This document shows, piece after piece, positions 59,769-64,000 of a stretch of 64,000 nucleotides of DNA. The position numbers and the translations under genes are program-made. The notes below the pieces were generated by a model that searched no databases, was not told the DNA's origin, and saw only the letters and a list, made by a program, of their open reading frames with translations. Positions within the stretch are counted from its first letter, which is position 1, and the number at the start of each line of letters is the position of its first letter. The stretch comes from Yimella lutea (GTDB taxonomy: Bacteria; Actinomycetota; Actinomycetes; Actinomycetales; Dermatophilaceae), in NCBI RefSeq assembly GCF_006715095.1, contig NZ_VFMO01000001.1, positions 124,001 through 188,000 on the forward strand. The letters are read 5' to 3'.

Positions 59769-61552
59769 TTCTGCTCGACGACGTGGCGCTTGATCTTCAT
59801 CGTGGCGGTCAGTTCGCCGGTCTCCTCGGTGAAGTCGTCGGGTAGCACGACGAACTTGCGGATGCCTTCGGCCTTGGACACGGCGGCGCTCGCCTCATCG
59901 ACGGCAACCTGGATCTCGGCGCGTAACTGGTCGTCGGAGGCGAGGTCGGGGCCGACCCGCTTGCCGTTCGCCGAGGCCCAGTCGGCGACGCCCTCGGGAT
60001 CGAGCGCGATCAACGCCGACACGAACGGGCGTCCCTCGCCGACGAGCATCGCGTGACCGATCACCTCGTGCGAGCGCAGTTGCTCCTCCAACGGTCCGGG
60101 GGCGACGTTCTTGCCGCCGGCGGTGACGATGATCTCCTTGGCGCGTCCGGTGATCCGCAGATAACCGTCGGCGTCGAGTTCACCGAGATCGCCGGTCTTG
60201 AACCAGCCGTCGTGGAAAGCATCGCGGGTGGCGTCGGAGTTCTGCCAGTACTGCTCGAACACGACCGGACCGCGCAGTTCGATCTCACCGTTCTCGGCGA
60301 TCCGGACCGCGTTGCCGGCGACCGGTCGACCGACGGTGCCGATGCGCTGCACGCCCGGACCGTTCACCGTGATCGCCGCGCAGGTCTCGGTCAGGCCGTA
60401 GCCCTCGTACGCGGGCACCCCGATGCCGCGGTAGAAGTGGGTGAGCGTCTCCCCCAGCGCGCCACCGCCGGTGATCGCGACCGAGCAGCGTCCGCCCATC
60501 GCTTCGCGCACCTTGGAGTAGACGAGCTTGTCGAACAACCGGTGCTCCGCGCGCAGCCGGACCGACGGTTTCGTGGCGTCGTCCAGACCCGAGTTGCCCT
60601 GGCACTTGCTCCACTCGATCGCGACCCGTTCGGCGCGACGGAAGATCTCGGCCTTGACCGGTCCGCCGGCGAGAGCCTTCGCGCGGACGCCGCCGTGCAC
60701 CTTCTCCAGCACCCGCGGCACGCACAGGATCATCTCGGGCCTGAAGGAACCGAACTTGTCCACGATCGTCTTGAAATCGCCCCAGAACCCGATCGTGGCG
60801 CCACCCTCGTAGGCCGCGTAGGTCACGGCCCGCGCCAGCACGTGCGCGAGCGGCAGGAACATCAGGGTGCGGTTGCCGGACCCGGCAACCGACTCACCGA
60901 TCGGGTGGGCGAGTACACCGCGCGCCTCGGCAAGCAGGTTGCGGTGGGTGATCACGCAACCCTTCGGGCGTCCGGTGGTGCCGGAGGTGTAGATGATCGA
61001 GGCGGGTGAGTCGAGGGTCAGACCGTCCAGGCGCGCCTCGATCGCGTCGTCGGGCACGTCCACCCCGCGCCGACGCAGGACGCCGGTGGCGCCGTCGTCG
61101 ATGACCATGATTTCGGCATCAGCGAGGTCGGCCCCGGAGAGGTTGTCGCGCGCAATCGCGTCCTCCACCAACAGGATTCGTGCACCGGAGTCCTGGACGA
61201 TCCACTCGACCTGCGACGGCGAGGACGACGGATAGATCGGCACGGTCGCGCCACCGACGGCCCACACGGACGCGTCGAGCAGGATCCACTCATATCGAGT
61301 GTTGGCCATCAGTGCGACGCGGTCGCCGGCACCGACGCCGGACGCGAGGAGTCCCTTGGCCGTCGCCTTCACCTCGGCCAGGAAGCGTTCGGCGGTGACC
61401 GGCAGCCACTGCCCGTTCTCGAACCGCTCGAAGCTGGTGTGCTGCGGACGCTCGGCAGCACGACGCCACGGGAGGCGGGCGAGAATCCCGTCCTCGTCGA
61501 GGGTGAAGTCCTGCTCCACCGCGAACTCACGGACGGACGTACTGCTGCTCAC
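59732..61552 (-). CDS. fadD: Long-chain fatty-acid-CoA ligase (FadD15-like)
   Basis: A 606-residue ANL ligase. It has SIIYTSGTTGRPKGCVITHR, YEGYGLTETCAAITVNGPG, WFKTGDLGELDADGYL and GRAKEIIVTAGGKNVAPGPL; the end, LTATMKIKRHVVEQKYAEQI, contains the catalytic Lys. Closest in style to mycobacterial FadD15, which activates long-chain fatty acids for lipid synthesis or oxidation. The GTG at 61552 follows a GGGGG tract. Thiolase lies just upstream on the same strand. Its 3' end is duplicated in tandem behind the stop. Confidence 0.93.
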   Translation of the reverse strand: MSSSTSVREFAVEQDFTLDEDGILARLPWRRAAERPQHTSFERFENGQWLPVTAERFLAEVKATAKGLLASGVGAGDRVALMANTRYEWILLDASVWAVGGATVPIYPSSSPSQVEWIVQDSGARILLVEDAIARDNLSGADLADAEIMVIDDGATGVLRRRGVDVPDDAIEARLDGLTLDSPASIIYTSGTTGRPKGCVITHRNLLAEARGVLAHPIGESVAGSGNRTLMFLPLAHVLARAVTYAAYEGGATIGFWGDFKTIVDKFGSFRPEMILCVPRVLEKVHGGVRAKALAGGPVKAEIFRRAERVAIEWSKCQGNSGLDDATKPSVRLRAEHRLFDKLVYSKVREAMGGRCSVAITGGGALGETLTHFYRGIGVPAYEGYGLTETCAAITVNGPGVQRIGTVGRPVAGNAVRIAENGEIELRGPVVFEQYWQNSDATRDAFHDGWFKTGDLGELDADGYLRITGRAKEIIVTAGGKNVAPGPLEEQLRSHEVIGHAMLVGEGRPFVSALIALDPEGVADWASANGKRVGPDLASDDQLRAEIQVAVDEASAAVSKAEGIRKFVVLPDDFTEETGELTATMKIKRHVVEQKYAEQIESIYRE

Positions 61553-61592
61553 TCGGGATCCCCCTGATCGGTTTGGAAACGGCCGAATCAGG

Positions 61593-62822
61593 TTAGCCGC
61601 CACACGGATGGGACCTACGTCGCGGCCGAACCGGGCGGTCAGAGACGTTCTCCAGCACCAGCGCCAGTCCCTGACCCACTCCGATGCAGATCGCAGCTAC
61701 ACCCCACCGCCGGCCCGACGCTTGCAGCGCCCGGGCCAGGGTGCCGACCACGCGACCGCCGGACGCGCCAAGTGGGTGACCGATCGCGATCGCGCCTCCG
61801 TGGGCGTTCACGATCTCGGGGTCGATGTCCCAGGCATCGACGCAGGCGAGAGACTGGGCGGCGAACGCCTCGTTCAACTCCACCAGGGACACGTCCGACC
61901 AGTCGATGCCGGCCTTCGCGAGCGCGCGGTTTGCAGCTTCCACCGGCGCGAACCCGAAGAACCGCGGCTCGTTTGCTGCCGCGCCACGGCCGGCGATCCG
62001 CGCGAGCGGCTGCAGACCGGTCAGGTCGGCAGCGGCCTCGGACCCCACCAGCACCGCGCTCGCACCGTCGTTCAGCGGCGAGGCGTTACCCGCGGTGACC
62101 GTGCCGTTCTCCTTGCGGAACGAGGTCTTCAGGCCGGCCAGCTTCTCGACGGTGGTGTCGGGACGGATGGATTCGTCACGGGTCAGCTCGACCTCGGGAA
62201 CGGCAACGACCTGGTTGTCGAAGAAGCCGTCACCCCAGGCTTGGTTCGCCAAACGGTGTGAGCGAGCGGCGAATTCGTCCTGTCGGTCACGGGTGACGCC
62301 GTGCTTCTCACGCAATTGCTCGGTCGCCTCACCCAGGGACACCGTCCACTCCGGTCGCATCCTCTTGTTGACCAGACGCCACCCCAGGGTGGTCGAGACC
62401 AGGTCCATGTTTCCGGCTTGGAAGGGCTTCTCCGGCTTCGGCATCACCAGCGGTGCGCGGCTCATCGACTCGACGCCGCCGGCGATCACGACGTCCGCAT
62501 CGCCGACCTCGATCGCACGGGAGGCGAGCATCACCGCGTCCAGGCTCGAGCCACACAGCCGGTTGACCGCGGCGGCGGGAATCCCCACCGGTAGGCCCGC
62601 GAGCAACCCGGCCATACGCGCCACGTTGCGGTTCTCCTCGCCCGCACCGTTGGCGTTGCCGAGAAGGATCTCGTCGATGCGTTCGGGGTCCAATGCCGTT
62701 GCGCGCCGCGCTTGTTCACCGACGACCAGTGCGGCGAGGTCGTCCGGGCGCGTGCCGGCGAGCGCACCGCCGTAACGACCGAAGGGGGTACGAACGGCGT
62801 CGTAGACGAATGATGCGCCCAT
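61593..62822 (-). CDS. Acetyl-CoA acyltransferase (thiolase)
   Basis: A 409-residue type II thiolase. The acyl-accepting Cys90 is in NRLCGSSLDAVM; the His is in NAHGGAIAIGHPLGASG; the second Cys is in AICIGVGQG. It cleaves or forms 3-ketoacyl-CoA. The family usually ends at ALVLE; this protein continues for about 18 residues (VSDRPVRPRRRSHPCGG). AAGGAG precedes the ATG. The ligase gene follows 40 bp downstream on the same strand, so beta-oxidation is a likely shared role. Chain length, or a role as 3-oxoadipyl-CoA thiolase, is open. Confidence 0.93.
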   Translation of the reverse strand: MGASFVYDAVRTPFGRYGGALAGTRPDDLAALVVGEQARRATALDPERIDEILLGNANGAGEENRNVARMAGLLAGLPVGIPAAAVNRLCGSSLDAVMLASRAIEVGDADVVIAGGVESMSRAPLVMPKPEKPFQAGNMDLVSTTLGWRLVNKRMRPEWTVSLGEATEQLREKHGVTRDRQDEFAARSHRLANQAWGDGFFDNQVVAVPEVELTRDESIRPDTTVEKLAGLKTSFRKENGTVTAGNASPLNDGASAVLVGSEAAADLTGLQPLARIAGRGAAANEPRFFGFAPVEAANRALAKAGIDWSDVSLVELNEAFAAQSLACVDAWDIDPEIVNAHGGAIAIGHPLGASGGRVVGTLARALQASGRRWGVAAICIGVGQGLALVLENVSDRPVRPRRRSHPCGG

Positions 62823-62859
62823 GGAGTGCTCCTTGTCGCGGCAACGATCACATCGACGG

Positions 62860-64000
62860 ATGGTGATGACTCTAGAAGCACCGAGACCTGCGACGATCGC
62901 CGGTATAAGTTCCACGAGCGCCGAACTGGTCGAACGAACGCTGGCCCGCATCGCCGAGGTGAACCCACAGATCGCAGCGGTGTGCACGGTGGCCGACGAC
63001 GCTTCGACCCAGGCACGGGCACGTGACGCCGAAGCACCCCGCGGACCGTTGCACGGCGTCCCGGTCCTGGTGAAGGACAACATCGACACGGCCGACCTGC
63101 CGACCACTGCCGGCTCCCTCGCGCTCGCCGAACTGCCGAACCCTGCGCGGGACGCGGCTCTGGTCACCCGTCTGCGTGATGCCGGAATGGTGATCGTCGG
63201 TAAGAGCAACCTGAGTGAGTGGGCGAACATCCGCGACGAGAACTCGATCAGTGGGTGGAGCGGATATGGCGGGCTCACCCGCAACCCGTACGCGCTCAAC
63301 CGCTCCGCCGGTGGGTCGAGTTCGGGCAGCGGTGCCGCGGTGGGTGCGGGCATCACGGACTTCGCGATCGGCACCGAGACGGACGGCTCGATCACCTGCC
63401 CGGCGGCGTTCAACGGGTGCGTCGGGCTCAAGCCGACAGTCGGTCTGGTGCCGACGACCGGGGTCATACCGGTGTCGGTCTCTCAGGACTCACCCGGTCC
63501 GATGACCACGACCGTCGCACAGTCGGCCGTTTTGCTCTCGGTACTGACCGCTGACGACTACGCCATCCCCGAGCCCGACGACAAACCGTTGTGCGGCAGG
63601 CGGATCGGCGTCCCGCGCAAGACCTACTGGGGTTACAGCGCCCACGCGGACGCGCCCGCGGAGCGCGCCCTCGAACTGCTCTCCCGGGCCGGCGCGACGA
63701 TCATCGACCACGCCGATCTCGCGCCCGAGTACAGCTGGCCGGACGAGGAGATCGTGCTGCTCGCCGAACTCCGGGTGCACCTCACCGACTACCTGGCGAC
63801 CCGCGGCGGCCAGGGCCCGCGTGACCTCGCCGATGTCGTGGAGTTCAACCGGGTCAACGCTGATCGCGAGCTGCGGTACTTCGGCCAGTCGCTGTTCGAG
63901 AAGGCTCTCGAGGGTCCCGACATCGAGTCACCGCAGTACGAGCAAGCGCTTGCCCGGTGCCGACGTGCGGGACGCGAGGACGGGATCGACGCGGTGCTGC
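62860..64000 (+). CDS. Amidase-signature enzyme (partial, runs off the right edge)
   Basis: At least 380 codons are open to the end of the window. The amidase triad is visible: Lys72 in VLVKDNID, the cis-Ser at about 153 in SAGGSSSGSGAA, and the nucleophile Ser177 in TETDGSITCPAAF, followed by GLKPTVGLVP. The gene thus encodes a Ser-Ser-Lys hydrolase acting on an amide. It starts at ATG 62860 (or 62866) with no clear signal peptide and no Shine-Dalgarno, and diverges from the thiolase gene with 37 bp between starts. Substrate unknown. Confidence 0.93.
   Translation, partial: MVMTLEAPRPATIAGISSTSAELVERTLARIAEVNPQIAAVCTVADDASTQARARDAEAPRGPLHGVPVLVKDNIDTADLPTTAGSLALAELPNPARDAALVTRLRDAGMVIVGKSNLSEWANIRDENSISGWSGYGGLTRNPYALNRSAGGSSSGSGAAVGAGITDFAIGTETDGSITCPAAFNGCVGLKPTVGLVPTTGVIPVSVSQDSPGPMTTTVAQSAVLLSVLTADDYAIPEPDDKPLCGRRIGVPRKTYWGYSAHADAPAERALELLSRAGATIIDHADLAPEYSWPDEEIVLLAELRVHLTDYLATRGGQGPRDLADVVEFNRVNADRELRYFGQSLFEKALEGPDIESPQYEQALARCRRAGREDGIDAVL

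Overview
The window is 64 kb of very GC-rich chromosomal DNA (roughly two thirds G+C by eye). Gene content points to an actinobacterium: a LigD polymerase domain, a fused isobutyryl-CoA mutase (IcmF), an MT0933-type antitoxin-like protein, a corynebacterial-style iol cluster, paired FluC channels, and many leaderless starts with TANNNT boxes 6-7 nt before the start codon. Order Micrococcales, perhaps Dermacoccaceae or a neighbour, is my guess and not proven. I saw no rRNA, tRNA, CRISPR array or prophage. The amidase at the right edge (62860 onward) is open to the window end.

Layout. 0-14.6 kb: end of ligD, a DUF4352 protein divergent from a NarL-type two-component pair, an SDR, a SWIM/SNF2 helicase, glutamine-dependent NadE, an acyl-CoA synthetase behind a CRP-type site, an unknown HTH protein, a crotonase and a thioredoxin. 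14.7-20.4 kb: a tightly coupled minus-strand cluster (EthA-like Baeyer-Villiger monooxygenase, GT4 glycosyltransferase, methyltransferase, alpha/alpha-toroid protein, second methyltransferase, DUF2599 lipoprotein) with no function I can name. 20.4-28 kb: central metabolism and housekeeping (divergent G6PDH, OsmC, Nudix, phosphofructokinase, two dienelactone-hydrolase folds, GNAT, antitoxin-like protein, SRPBCC/TIGR01777 epimerase). 28.2-35.3 kb: inositol catabolism (iolD; gntR; iolC, aldolase, iolB, iolA). 35.4-45.4 kb: P1 peptidase, tandem GNAT, membrane protein, sigma factor/ogt pair, ppc, lipase, App1-type phosphatase, metal-receptor protein. 45.4-50.6 kb: icmF/marR and fluC pair. 50.6-51.3 kb: a repeat island with an IS110 relic. 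51.3-54 kb: a RimK / RimB-like protease / aspartoacylase cluster. 54-64 kb: truncated FUSC, SdpI-like protein, FAD oxidoreductase, two CNNM/CBS proteins, FadD-type ligase, thiolase, amidase.

Work of the genes together. iolC-aldolase-iolB-iolA are coupled by 1-4 nt overlaps and, with iolD, share a TGTCA-NN-ACA type site near promoters, fitting repression by the embedded GntR protein; iolE and iolG are not in the window. The mutase, ligases, crotonase and thiolase give a broad acyl-CoA metabolism.

What stands out. (1) A dispersed 51-bp unit occurs three times with constant ends and a constant 9-nt loop, while its stem sequence differs at each locus yet stays paired. (2) Two 66-bp palindromes at the 3' ends of unrelated genes share identical geometry (a word repeated at 19-bp spacing, then inverted at 19-bp spacing) but no sequence; a third palindrome of the same length sits at a decayed gene and supplies the last codons and stop of a Nudix gene. 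(3) At least seven genes are clear remnants (BBE oxidoreductase, Nudix, alpha/beta hydrolase, PPOX, BAAT-type hydrolase, IS110 transposase, FUSC), and several lie beside these repeats.
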